A DNA stretch of 64,000 nucleotides, taken from positions 1,922,001 to 1,986,000 of the forward strand of contig JAVLRN010000002.1 of NCBI GenBank assembly GCA_032821775.1, given 5' to 3'. The stretch is from Sanguinoderma infundibulare. Its lineage: Eukaryota; Basidiomycota; Agaricomycetes; Polyporales; Polyporaceae. A model generated the notes under the pieces. It searched no databases, was not told where the DNA came from, and saw only the letters and a program-made list of their open reading frames with translations. Below are positions 35,028-46,781 of the stretch, one piece after another; the first letter of the stretch is position 1, and each line of letters starts with the position of its first letter. The translations under genes were made by a program, and so were the position numbers.

Positions 35028-37578
35028 GGTTCGAGCACAAGATGAGCGGGCGGTCGTCCTTCCAAATCGTCCGCTGCCCCGCCTATCCCTTACTCTAACC
35101 CTCAACTTTTCCACTTATCCCCAATCTACTTATCGCGCATAATCCACCTTTCCTCGGCGCTTTGTGCCAGCCCTCACTTGTTTCCCTCCTCCATTCTCCC
35201 ATTCGCCCTCCCGCTCTCGCACACAATCGCCCCTTGCACCAGCAGACAGGCCCGATGCCCACGAATTCCCGAACAATCGTCGGAGGCTGACAAGCGCCTT
35301 TGTCATTTCCAGGTAAATTACCTAGACGCCCTCTCCATGCACACGCTCGGGACGACAGCAGCCTCGGCGCACTCGTCTTACCTCTCCCTTCATGGCCATC
35401 CCCACGAGCCCCGTCTCGAGGAGCATGCAGACTGCCTTTCCGAACCTCAGTGGGAGGAAACAGACTCGCGGGATCACTCTCTACCGCTTGTGGCCGAATA
35501 CCTCCGTACGCACGTACGTCCTCCTTCCACCCGTTCGTGTTGACGGACATGAGCTTCATGGGATCGATAGTAGTGCGGCCTGATGGTCCACCTTCCCCCA
35601 ATGGGCCTGCCATTCACCCCAGATGGGCTGGGTCCCGGCTTCATCATGATAGATTCGCAGACGATAGAAGCGGCCCTCCGGTCTTAATTTCGTCTCCCGG
35701 CCCACGCGTCCTGGAAGCCTTTCCTTGATCTTGTCTTTCCCGTGCCCCGCCCACGCCAGAGTTGCTCGGAAGCGAGAAGGATGTCTTTCGAGAGCCTGAG
35801 GCTTGCAAAAGACACCCCTTCCCGCCTCTTCAACCCTCGGCTCTCTCCCGGTGCGCGGCCGCCCAAGAGCTGCGGGGCGACGGAGAAGGTGCGCGCTTCG
35901 CGCCTTCTTCGTTCTCGAAGATCCTACGGCACCCGTGCGAGGTTATCCACCGCGCCAGCTTATGGTTCATCCTTATCCAATCCCGGTCCTTCGCCCGCCG
36001 CGCTAATCTGCTGTGCGCCGAACGATACAATGGACGAGTTACCAAGCGCAGTGTCTCGTACATTTCTTCCCCTCTCTCGCGCTCTGGCACCCACTTCATA
36101 AATCTGCAAAGCTCCGGCGGAAGACGCCAACTACTATCCGCGTTCATTGAGAAGCCATCGTCGCTTCTCGTCAAGCCTCACGGTCTGTTTGCAGCACCAA
36201 CCAGGAACCGGAGTTGAATGTCACCCACCTCGGCCCTTCGGGCTCGGGAATGTATTGCCAGCGCGCACACTGCTGCAGTACCCGTCGCTCCATCCGATCC
36301 GAGGCTCTCCCTGACGCTCTTCTCGGCCGGCAGCCACGACCTGGTGTTACTCACTGAGCTCTTCCCTTCTAGAATCCGCGAGACGTCCGCGCGATCTGCA
36401 TGCCCCGCGGCTCTCTGCTCCATCCAGCTCGAGAGTCCAGCAGCCTACTCCTCCTTGATCTGCCAAGCTGACCCACAGTCTTGAAATTTTGGAGCCGCGT
36501 AAGTTAACCCCCACGTTCTCGTGCTTCCCTGCAAGTGTCTCCTCACCGAGACGTAAAGTACGACATCCGACACGTCGGGCTGGGTTAAGCGAAGCAGCGA
36601 AGAGCTGTCAGAGGGGGCCGGGTGAAATCCATAGCAACGATGGAAGCAGCTAACGTTTGGCAGGCTGCAGGATTTCGTTCACGAAACCACACGAGACAAG
36701 ATCGATCACGGCCTGCACCTGCGCTACTTCGCGTGCGGACCACGCATGCCGCCTTGGCATGGCAGGTCCTGCGAGGAATCTGCCGGCAAGTAGGGCTTGC
36801 TGAAAGCATTTGCCGTTGCGTTCGGCCGCTTCTAGGTTGGCATCGTCCTCAGCACGGTGCAACCGTCCCCGCAAATGCATGCATGACAATTAGGCACCCG
36901 TTGACGAAATTGCGCAGGCAATTGTGGCCCATCTCCCTTGACCAGACCAAGTCACATAGATACGTCCCCTCCTGGATCGAGAAACTGCATTTCTGTACGC
37001 AACCTGTGACGTGACGACGGACGTTAACCTCGTCTACTATGTAGTAAGTAATACAATCATGTGCATGTGACAGCAGAATCCTCGAAAGTGGAAGAAGAAG
37101 CGAAACAAAAGGAGGTATGCTGCATGACGTCGACGTGTGGCAAAAAAAAGATGGCAAGGTATATATCAATACAGTACTACACATCCGAATCGCAGCCGCA
37201 AGCGATGTGGCGACGATGACTACTGCGTTTATTAGCGTACTCGCGAAGCAATTGGTGCGTGATTGCGCACGGTGTTTAAGTCCGACAGAGGCGCCCCGGG
37301 CCTCTGCTTGGTATGATCTACATGAATGGGTACCGAATCCGAAGATGCGAGATGCCGGATGCTATGTAGGTACGACACGTCCGTGGCGTGGATATTGGAG
37401 AAGTCTGCTGGCAGCAGGAAGGAGGGGAAGGCAGGGCAGCCCGCACCCGGCACATAAGAAAACTACGTCCAGCGGGCGGGCAGGCAGGCAGGTGGAAGAG
37501 GTATGTATAGAGGCTGCGCGGGCATGCGCGCGGGCGCGTACAGAGGGCTAGGTGACGATGACGGTTCTCGTCGCAAAA
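35028..37578. other. Gene-poor 2.5 kb region
   Basis: Short open frames on both strands with no domain I recognise. One plus-strand frame from ATG 35781 (SFESLRLAKDTPSRLF) looks exon-like but has no supported continuation. The transportin promoter lies at the left end and the 3' flank of the TM198-like gene at the right. Confidence 0.4.
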
Positions 37579-38959
37579 TCACGTCAAGCTGAAGCGGCTC
37601 CTGAGGAGCTGCATGCGCGACGCGGGCGGGAGCGGCTTCTCTGACGGGGGCCTTATCAGCCCGGGCTCCGACTCCGCAAACGAGGCCAGGATCGTGTCCT
37701 CGCCAGATTCTGGCCGGAAGGGGCCCTTGAAGATCTTGTGCTGCGCGAACGCTAAGATAGGCCTGCGCGAGATGCGATCAGCTCGGGTGTCTGAATCGGC
37801 TTGTGAGGCGATGTGATGGAGGGAAAATTAAAACCTACGTCGCGCCTAATGATGCGCCGAGGATGATCTGGGTCATCGTGGAGGGGTTGTAGCCCTTGTG
37901 CACGATCGCCTGCGGTCATCAGACAGAATCAGTATCCGTATTGATGAACGATTGACAGCGCCTCTCTCGCAGGAGAGGTCGGCGCGACGTACGAGAAAGT
38001 GCGAGTCGTTGCGGTCGAAGAAGAAGCGCAGAGCGAAGCTCATCCCATTCTGCTGTTCGATGAAGAGATCGACGGCGAGGCCGACGAGAAACGTCCCGAT
38101 AGCAGCGCAACAAAAAGACTGACATGTGCGTCCTAGGGTTAGCGCCGGACAATAATAAAATCTGCGGTCGCGAGGGCGTGTCACTCACCATGCCAATGTG
38201 CTGCCGGGCGAGCACTATAGCGAGACCGAGGACCATGAACGGCGCGAGCACGAGCCAGTTGACGAGATAGGTCGGGATGAGCAACCCGGGGCGCAGGAGC
38301 ACAATGCGCAGGCCGACCGAGAAGCCTCCGAGGACGCCGATGAGGATGATGCCGGCCCAGCGCCCGTAGCTCAAAAAGCCGAACCCGAACCCGATCGCGA
38401 ACCCGCCCACGCCGATGATCGCGAGCACGATGTCCGGTAGGCCGTCGGAGCTCACGGTGTTCACGAACGCGGCCCACACTGTACGGAGCGAACGGCGGCG
38501 CGCCAGTACCTCAGCATGGATGCCATCATGGGATAGGAACAGGAACGGGCACGCACAGGACACGGTGACGGCGAGACCGACGGCCATCCCGGTGGTGAAG
38601 CGCCACAGGCGGATGCCTGCGAACGCGAGGGGAATTCCTACTGCGGAGACAAACGCGAGCCAGATGATGGCGGGGAGCGAAAAGCCGCCTCCCGAGCCGT
38701 CCGTCCCGGAGCCTTGTGCGATGATCTGGTTCGTGGCCGGGTTGAGCACGGCGGAGCCATTGCCTGTCGGAGATGCGACCACGACGGGGGAGCCGCGTTT
38801 CCAGTAGAGCATTGGGAAATCCACATTATGTCGGGGGAGTGGTTCCTTCGCAATTGGGGAAGCAGAGACGCTACTGGCATGAGCGAGCAGCAGCAGGAGG
38901 CATGAGAGGAGCGTTAGGATGTGTGGTATTCGGATGTTCTGGCGGACAAAAGCCGCCAT
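37579..38959 (-). CDS. TM7S3/TM198-like multi-pass membrane protein
   Basis: Five exons: 38959-38557, 38478-38189, 38118-37993, 37909-37839 and 37762-37579. They give 357 residues with consistent phases. An N-terminal signal-anchor (IPHILTLLSCLLLLLAHASS) is followed by a lumenal linker and about seven hydrophobic helices: PAIIWLAFVSAVGIPLAFAG, the TTGMAVGLAV region, DIVLAIIGVGGFAIGFGFGF, WAGIILIGVLGGFSVGLRIV, YLVNWLVLAPFMVLGLAIVL and CCAAIGTFLVGLAVDLFI. A hydrophilic tail ends in LLRSRFSLT. The glycine-rich helix pattern and length fit the TM7S3/TM198-like (DUF4203-type) domain found in many fungal proteins. The function is unknown, probably in an endomembrane or the plasma membrane. Confidence 0.8.
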
Positions 38960-40822
38960 GAGCGAGAGCGGTCGACACGATGCCGAGAGGTGGGGTGTGG
39001 AGGCGAGGAGCGTACGGGTGCGCGCTCCTCGGAGTGGCCGTGTCGAAAACGGCAGCAGTGAGCGGTGGCGAAGGACTGGTAAAGACCGACAAGGGTGAGA
39101 CAACGAGCGACCTGAGGGATGAGGCAGACCTGCGTAGCGTACGCAGTGACGAGTCGAAACGAGAAGGAAGAGTGTCGGCTAGCGCTACTGCGGGAAGGGT
39201 AAGGGGAATGAGCTCCCAGGAACTTCGCAAGACGTAAGAAACATAAGCCAGGCCCAGACCGGCTGAGGAGGCGTTGACGAAGAGGGCGGCGGAGGGACCA
39301 GTGGCCACCCGAGCCAGGAACGCGGGTGGAAAAGGGGAGCGAGCGGGGTACGCGAGCGTCTCATTTAAATAGAACCCTCCACTTCATCGGTCGTGTTGGC
39401 AACAACTCGCTCATGCGCTCACCAGGATGGCCGTGCCTTGATCCGCTGGAAGCAAAAGCATCCGAATGCTTGTCCTCGATGAGGACGACGGCGGGATTCA
39501 AGTGTGGCACACGGAGGCATTGGAGTTTACGGATTGTGAGAACACTTAGAAGTCATTACTTACATTGATAACGTAGTGCTGCGGCCGAGCGATGTGCGTG
39601 CTTGTACATATCTCGCGGCTCATCGCTAAATTAGTACATCCTGAAAATAGAACGAATGGAGCTGGTTTGAGCGCGGCGCGCGCGGAGATTCGAAAAGACT
39701 TACATGACTCGGTTTCCGAGACCTCTGTGACATGCCAGGCTGCAGCGCAACCAAGACCTGCACCTCCCAACAAACACAAGCGGACGGGGAGGACATTAAC
39801 AACAACAAGGAGCGAGGAATGCTCGGAGCGGGGAATGTCACCCACGTCACCGATCACCACGTGTGATGGCACCAAGCGTCGCGGTCTAGTCACCGTTGCC
39901 GGAATTAACCGGCCTTCTCCTAGACAACCAAAGCAACCTGCGAGCAGTGAGTGAGCAGGCGAACACATGCAGCACCGCCAGGGCTGCAGTTGCTGGAGCA
40001 TCTCGAAGATCGTGTCAACATCATGATGAAAATCGAAACGGACTGTGCGCCGAACGACCATATATTAAACGACCGTGATCGTTTCCGACGCGGCCTTGTC
40101 CAAGTGGAGCAAGGTGCTCACCATGGCCATTGTCGGCGTTGGGACTGCCTGGATACTGCTACTATGCTCCGGGATCCAGCCGAATAAGTCTAGGTCATTA
40201 TCATAGGACGGCGGGCTTTCACTTCGGGAACAGAGCGTCGTTGTCGCTGGCAAAAGCGTCGGCGGAGGTACGAGAGTACCAGTTGGATGGCAACAGATCG
40301 GGCCTTACCTGTCATCGACATTTGGGACGACGACAACGAATTCGAAGGGCTGTCAAAGTGTCAATGAGAACGACGATATCGGCTAGATGACTATTTGCAA
40401 ATAGGATCACTGAACACTTGAATTCAACTAAAGTGCACCGACGTGCTTGTCGACGATGGCAATCAGGTGTAAGATAAAACTGGAGTAGTATCCGACCTGC
40501 TGCTATGGTTGCACCAGACATCCTTGATAAGAAGAAAACGACTCAGATGCAGAGGCACACATTGGTGGTTTGTCGGTAATAAGCACTGTGGGAAGCTCAA
40601 CAACTCGAGCCTCGTCCAATAGCCTATAGGAGCCATCGACGCACCAGGGGTCTGGGACTTTTGACATTGCAAGCGCAAGAATTTACTTACCTGTAACCCA
40701 CCAACCCAATGCCTGACTCACAGGGTGTCAGTAGTAAATTATTGAAGCTTGAAGCTGGATTGACGGCCGGTTAGCACCTCCATTGCGTCACCTCTGAGCC
40801 ATATGATTGCGAAGAACTCACT
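38960..40822. other. Intergenic, no gene recognised
   Basis: Includes the promoter of the TM198-like gene. A minus-strand frame at 39546-40061 contains a hydrophobic patch but no conserved motif and no splice pattern I trust. Confidence 0.4.
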
Positions 40823-42271
40823 TCTCACGGACTTGGGCCACTGCGCTGAGGGCGATGTTCAAGCGCAGTAGGAGAAAAGAGTCGAACTCGGGGTTCTGGT
40901 CCTGCACGGAAAAACCAGGGATGTTCGGGTAGAACCAGGCGACCACATCCGTGGGCTCGTTCATTTGTCCCGAGGTCAGCCGGTCAGCTCGGAGGCTACA
41001 TGCGACACATGTATGTAACGGTACGTTTGCTCACGGTAGATTCAATCGTCAGCTGCCCGTCCCCGATCTCCCAGTAACCGATGTTCTGACGTTTCCGCAG
41101 CGCTCGAGGCCCATGCCGCCAGGGTAGAGCTCAGAGTGGAACTGGGTGATTTTGAGTGCGAGCACCGCATTTTTAACAGCACCCTACGCGGCGCGCCTTC
41201 GCCACCACTCAGGGACGTGATGCTCAAAGTTCCCAAGTAGCCGGGCTTTCCGACTTCGGATTGCCTACACACACCGTCAGCATCCATGAGGAAGTACGAT
41301 CCCAGAGCATCTTCCATCGAGGTACGCACCGAGCCCGAGTTCACCTCGTTAATCTCTAGATCCATTTGGAAGAAATCTGGGGAGCTCGCGGGAATCAAGG
41401 TGCGGAACCAGTACTTCTCGCCCATCCCCATGGACTCCGAGCTCCTCACGGCTCAGGCAGAGGACGGCATTCTCGGCCTGGAGTACCCACAGGCCGCTGT
41501 TCGTGGGGGGTAGTCACGGACTGCCAAAGCCAAGGAGAGACTGTTTGGGTGGAGTCCTGGCGCGGATGTAGCCCGTTGGGAGTCCGGTGCCAGAACTCGC
41601 CATGGCGGCCGGCAGTGGGGGGTTCGGACTGGCTGCGTTCGACAGCGTGGCGGTCCGTGAACGGCTTGACCTCATGCAGGCATCGCGACTGGCCAGGTTG
41701 CCGCCGAGTTTGTTTTCTGTGCCAATGGGTGGTTTGTAGGCAATTTTGGAAAATAGATACACGCACTTATGATCGCGCGCATCCTGACGAGTGGGTCTGT
41801 AATCGCATCGCGCTTCCGGAATCGGATGGGAATGTCGAATGCGGAGTCGACGACGGGGCCTGCCGTCGCACGGTAAACAAGTATAAGAGCCAAGGATGCT
41901 TTTTTGCACATCGTTGAGAGTTGTCGCATGGGAGTGTAGGTTACTGCGAATGATCATGTTACCTTTGGGAAGAGCGGTGTATTTTGTGATGGGAACTGAC
42001 CGTCGAAAATGGGGAGAAGACTCGGTAGCGGAATGCCGTGCCAGGTGTAGGACAAATGCCAGGCTTGTGGAGATAGCATAGTAAAATGCGGAGGTAGTAG
42101 CTGGGTGGTCGTATCCTGTCGTATCCCGGCGTAGCCACATTTGTTCACAAGTGCGTTGACTATATGACCGGTAATTGCCGAATCGCTCTCACGTGGTGCA
42201 GGCTGACCGGCGCTCGGCTGGTGTTTCTTGAACACAACCTCCAACCTCAAAGTTGACTTGTTCAACAACCA
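40823..42271 (-). other. Exon-like blocks of an unrecognised minus-strand gene
   Basis: Several blocks look coding but could not be joined into one protein. ATG 42271 starts a frame with DALKWLLNKSTLRLEVVFKK. Around 41.2-41.4 kb are SPDFFQMDLEINEVNSGS and TLSITSLSGGEG. Near 41.1 kb is VLALKITQFHSELYPGGMGL, and near 40.9 kb DVVAWFYPNIPGFSVQDQNP followed by a GTGAGT donor. Frames change between blocks more often than plausible introns allow, so this may be a decayed gene. I cannot name the family. Confidence 0.3.
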
Positions 42272-42321
42272 CTTGAGTGCGTCCACATAACATCGCGTGG
42301 AACTCTACTAATCCGAGGGTA

Positions 42322-44525
42322 ATGGCAGGAAATATTTGCCGGCCCCGCGGAATGTCGAACCAAGAGACGATCTCGCGTGTTCTGGAACTCGTCGCCCACC
42401 TAGGCGGACCGGACTGCGGCGCGGACGAGCTGCGATGGGCGACAGATATCCCAGCTGGGAAGCAGCTACTGGAGTGGCTCGCAAGCCAGCTCCCTGACTC
42501 GAATTTCGCGGACCACCGTGTGGCGGGAGTTAGTCACGACGAGGATCCTGGTGCATCGACGCTGCTACAGACTTCCCTTGCCCAGATCGCGCTCTATAGC
42601 GAGGAAATCGATGTGTATGGCGATATGCGACGCGTTTTCAAACCTGGAATTGCTCACTGGTGGTCATGCAGGTTGAACGCGTTGAAGGTGCGCGACAGTG
42701 CGCCACCGGAAAGCGAACTTGGTGGTTTGACTCCGACTTCTTACGAGCTGCCTTCCCAATTGCGGTAAATTTCAATTGAGATGGCTAATGCGATGTTTGT
42801 CAATTTTTCTGACTCATCAAAAGGTCTCGCGCGAATGCGTTGGAGTCAGAGGCCGACTTGTTGGAGAAGCAAGCAGCGCGGCTCAAGTATAGGCTCAATG
42901 CGACGAAGTGAGCAAGCGGCAAAAGTCACTAGCCTTGGATATCGTGTTAAACATACTGCGTGATTTTGGCATTCAGGACGGCTACAAAGGATATGAAGCA
43001 CGCGATCCACGCGCTACGGAAGCAAATCCAAAGCATTGACGTTACGATTCAAGAGCAGCAGCAACGACTGACCGATCTTTCGGTGGAGGTGAGGATTCTC
43101 GACCTTTGAAACTGTTTTCATCCTCAATCTGTGTTGAATTGTGGGCAGACAGACACCAATGTGGCTCAACATGTCGATTTGGCATTACGCCTTCTCCAGG
43201 ACGCTGTTCCGCAATCAGCGCCAACTTCCAGCTTGAAGGACACGGATGCCTTCGAGAGCTACAGAGCGGAAATTGCGTCGCTCGGCAGCTCGCGCGCATC
43301 GGTGGCCAGCATGATCAAGCAGCTCTACCTCGCACTAGATGACGGGTATGCCTCCTTGCCAACTGCGTCCGAGCTCCAGCGCGACGCCGCGCTCGTCGAC
43401 ATCAAAATCGGCGAGCTGGCGAAGGACAAGTCACTTCCGAAGGATCTTCTTCATGCGGCATATGTCGAAGAGCTGGTGAAGATGGCAAAGGAATTGGAGG
43501 CAGAGCCGGTCGGTTCCGACATGATCACGAACATTATGCGCTCTTATCCCCAGGTGTCAACGAAAGACGAAGGAGGCGTGTCTGTCCCGAGTCTGAAGGT
43601 GGATGTGAAAAGCGAGTTGGAGCGCGCCGGGCGGATGGACCGACTAGCGCTTCTCAAAGCGCAAGAGCGGGGACTGGACAGCGTGAGTGAGCAGACATCG
43701 TGAAAATATAACATTCCGCTCATGAGGTCGTTGTTGTTTCTTAGGCCATCGACTACATGCGAGGGCAGCTGATTCCTCACCTGCAGCAGACGTACGCCGG
43801 TTTGCACGCGAGGAGCACAACAGTGTTGGAGACAGAAGTGCTCGTGAGCGCCCTCATCGAGGAGCTGGAGGACATTAACGATGCCGTTGACAACGCAAAG
43901 AGCTCAATCTCGGACCACAACTTTGAAGACTCCGATGGCCTTCTCGAGGCAGAGATGATCGACCTACTGAAAGGCTTGCCCAGTATGTCGTTATCCCTTT
44001 GTTATACCCTATACCCGGAAGATACTTACGATTCCCATGCTAGACACTGACCACCACACCCCGATACTTCTGAATCGTAGTGATGTGAACAAGGAGGTGT
44101 CAGCACTGTCTTCCCGGCTCTCTGCGTCCAGACTGGCAGACGAGCGATGGGCAACTCAGCTACGCGAACGCACGCGAGAATTGTACGCGAAATCATGTCT
44201 TGATATATTTTGTCTTCCACTCACGTTGACGAAGGTGCTTGAGCACGGCACCGCTCCTCTCCGCTGTATATGCGCACTCCCCGGTCAACACCTCGCCGCC
44301 GTTTGCACCCAGCTCTGGCCAGGCTGTCCTGCAGGCCGGCACCCGTGCGAAGGCGGATGAACTCATCGGAGCCGCTGCACGGCTACAGAAGGTATGAATT
44401 CCGGTTCAAGTTTTAAACTGAAAGGACTTAATGAGTCTCTCGTCATTGCAATGCAGGAAACGGAGCTCGGTTCCCGGGACAAACGGAAGCTGGGGTCGTT
44501 TGTGGAGAAATGGGTCCAAAAATGA
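42322..44525 (+). CDS. HAUS3-like augmin complex subunit
   Basis: Augmin recruits gamma-tubulin to existing microtubules for branching nucleation in the mitotic spindle. Eight exons: 42322-42764, 42824-42907, 42977-43088, 43149-43682, 43745-43982, 44044-44182, 44235-44391 and 44457-44525. They give 591 residues with every phase consistent. The N-terminal globular part matches the HAUS3 N-domain layout (LRWATDIPAGKQLLEWLASQ). It is followed by long coiled coils (LESEADLLEKQAARLKYRL, MKHAIHALRKQIQSI, VLETEVLVSALIEELEDI) and a C-terminal GSFVEKWVQK. A second possible start is ATG 42352 (MSNQETISRVLEL). Family assignment rests on the N-terminal pattern and coiled-coil order. Confident that it is a gene, moderately so on HAUS3. 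Confidence 0.8.
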
Positions 44526-44859
44526 TGTACTCCCTTGCGAGAAATCTGAGACCATACAGTATTTGCTCTATATGTTTGCATACTGCTCTGTATCTTAACC
44601 TATTCGTGCTTGCCCATTTGATGATTTGCGGCTCCTGGCGACGTTGGCTGCCAGTGGATTTTTGCCGTCCAGCCTTTCCTGGCACACATCTGATAGAGGC
44701 GCCCACGAGCGTTTGTCTGTCCTCGTCTGTCGCTTCTTGCTCGACTGATTGCCCTTCCTCGATACCCTACAGACCAAACGACATATCCCCATAATCTATT
44801 CGCCCATCATGCGAATGTGAAGCTCCCCTGAAAGGCCATCGCAACCCACCGACTCGACG
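44526..44859. other. Short intergenic spacer between HAUS3-like gene and RIT1
   Basis: 334 bp holding the 3' flank of one and the promoter of the next, both on the plus strand. Nothing else seen. Confidence 0.5.
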
Positions 44860-46673
44860 ATGGACTTCGGCTTCGACATCAAGGAAGCGAATGCACGAGC
44901 TCTCGCCTACGTGCGCAAGGAGTCTTTGGACATCTTCAACCGCCTTCATTCCGTGCAGGAGGATGTCCGCTTCGTTGGACAGGTGCATGAGGCGTATCCG
45001 GACCTCCCCATTTTACGTATGTTCTCCCTCCCTCATGTATGCATGTCCCCCGACGCGAAGACCAGCCGTTCAGCCAACCTGCGTTGCGGCGCGTGGTACG
45101 TCGACCCTGCAATCGTGAGCGCGTCACCCTCGCGAGCCTGCTACTTCGACGTTGACACGATCCGCGGCCACTTGCATCAAGGCCACGCCGGAACCGGCAT
45201 ACTACAAGTCGACGGACGGGCACTTTGGAAACTGGAACTTCAATTTGAGGCGGCCGAACCTCCACCTTCTGCCCTACGTCATGGAAAAGCATGGGTGAGT
45301 GCATGACGACATCAATCTCTGACCTTGCGCGTGTTCCTCACCGTGGAGACAGACTTGTGCTCGTCGATTCCACGCGTGCAGGAAAGCGCATCCCGGACGC
45401 GCTCTCCAAGACGGTGCCCATCTGGTGCTCAGTCATCAACCGCGCCATCGCCTTCGCTCACACGGAGCATAAACAAGACTGGGACGTCGAGCTTTATTGT
45501 CCACCCGGGGTGGTCAGCGAGCAGGAGCGTTCCCAGATCACCCCACGTCTTGATGGATGGGCTCGCGCACTCGTGGTAAGCCTTCTCTTCCATGATCGCG
45601 TGCTAGAGGGAGGGATCCGCCCTGATGATAGACAATGTGACAAGGAATCCGCATACACCGTGCCCGACCTCCCTCTCCCCTTGCGACCGCTCTGGATCAC
45701 CCCAGCGACTTCGGTCTTTCCCCGACTGCCCGCGCCGGAGCGTGCCACGTATCTGCCCATCATCTGCGTATCCGCCTCGAAGCAGGTGCACGAAGGGGTC
45801 GGACGCCGCCTGAACGGGTTCTCGTACGTACAAGGATCGGGCGACGATCATGAGCTCTGGGGCATGGTGCGTTTGTCAAGTTCACACCTTCACACCCACC
45901 GCAGTCCTTCGCCAACGCTAGCTCTAGGGCCTGACTCCCAAGCTCTTCTGGAAGCACAAAGATGAGCTCCTCACCGCTTCTCGAGACGACCTGCCGGATA
46001 TCGTGGAGGAGATCGTTGAGCTATCTAAGGTCCGGCAGTACGGCGACACATGGAGAACGCTCCCGTCCCCCGTTGCGGCGACTGGCGGGCTTATCTTCAT
46101 CGGGAGCGTTTCCGATATGCCTTTAGACGTCCCTAACACGCTCCCCGATGTCGATGGCCCCGTATCCTTCGTGGTAGTGTCCGCCAACGCTCCCCCGCAG
46201 CAGCAGGCCGGCAACGGCGAGAAGGAGCAATCGCAAAAGAGGGAGCATACCCTCCGTCTGATGCTCGCGGAGGGGAAGAAGGATCAGCTTACGTTCCTCC
46301 AAAGCGTCCTTCCCACATCTACACTGTACATCAAAGACAGGCTCGGGCGTGGAGACGCGGTGTGTATATGCTGCGACTCGGGGAAGGACGCGGGCGTCGG
46401 AATCGCACTCGCTGTGCTGCAGCTGTTCTTCAGCGATCAAGGGCAGCTCCTCGAGCCAGGAGGTGCTGCAGGTGCGTGTTTCCGAACTTGCGACTCGCGC
46501 GCACGTTTCGATTGGAACTAACCATACTGCCAGTCCCAACTGCCAGCAAGGAGTCGATCCGGACACGCCTGCAGTGGATCATCTCGAGCAGACCGGAGGC
46601 GAACCCGTCGCGCGTGACGCTGAAACGGGTGAACGAGTTCCTGCTCTCGTCCCCGTCCTTCCGGCGCCGGTGA
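44860..46673 (+). CDS. RIT1: tRNA A64-2'-O-ribosylphosphate transferase (Rit1)
   Basis: Adds 2'-O-ribosyl phosphate to A64 of initiator tRNA-Met, keeping it out of elongation. Seven exons: 44860-45016, 45074-45114, 45182-45294, 45353-45575, 45645-45866, 45928-46471 and 46534-46673. They give 479 residues, the usual family length. Diagnostic blocks: RKESLDIFNRLHSVQEDVRF, NLRCGAWYVDP, YYKSTDGHFGNWNFNLRRPN, LVLVDSTRAGKRIPDALSKT, PIWCSVINRAI, SKQVHEGVGRR and FSYVQGSGDDHELWGMGLTP. The C-terminal half carries the phosphatase-like CICCDSGKDAGVGIALAVLQ, which fits the conserved C(x)5R/K-type loop of this family, and ends VTLKRVNEFLLSSPSFRRR. It converges on the PalB gene with 108 bp between stops. 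Confidence 0.95.
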
Positions 46674-46781
46674 ATATCTCCCCTTCCCTTCCCAAGAACC
46701 CAGAAAAACGGACGGGTTGATGTAACAAGTTTAAAACTAATCTACCACGTATCGCTACAACACGATTGATCACGTTATAAA

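Noticed and set aside
39546..40061. 171-codon minus-strand frame with a hydrophobic patch
   Set aside because: No homology, no conserved motif and no supporting splice structure. Treated as noncoding.
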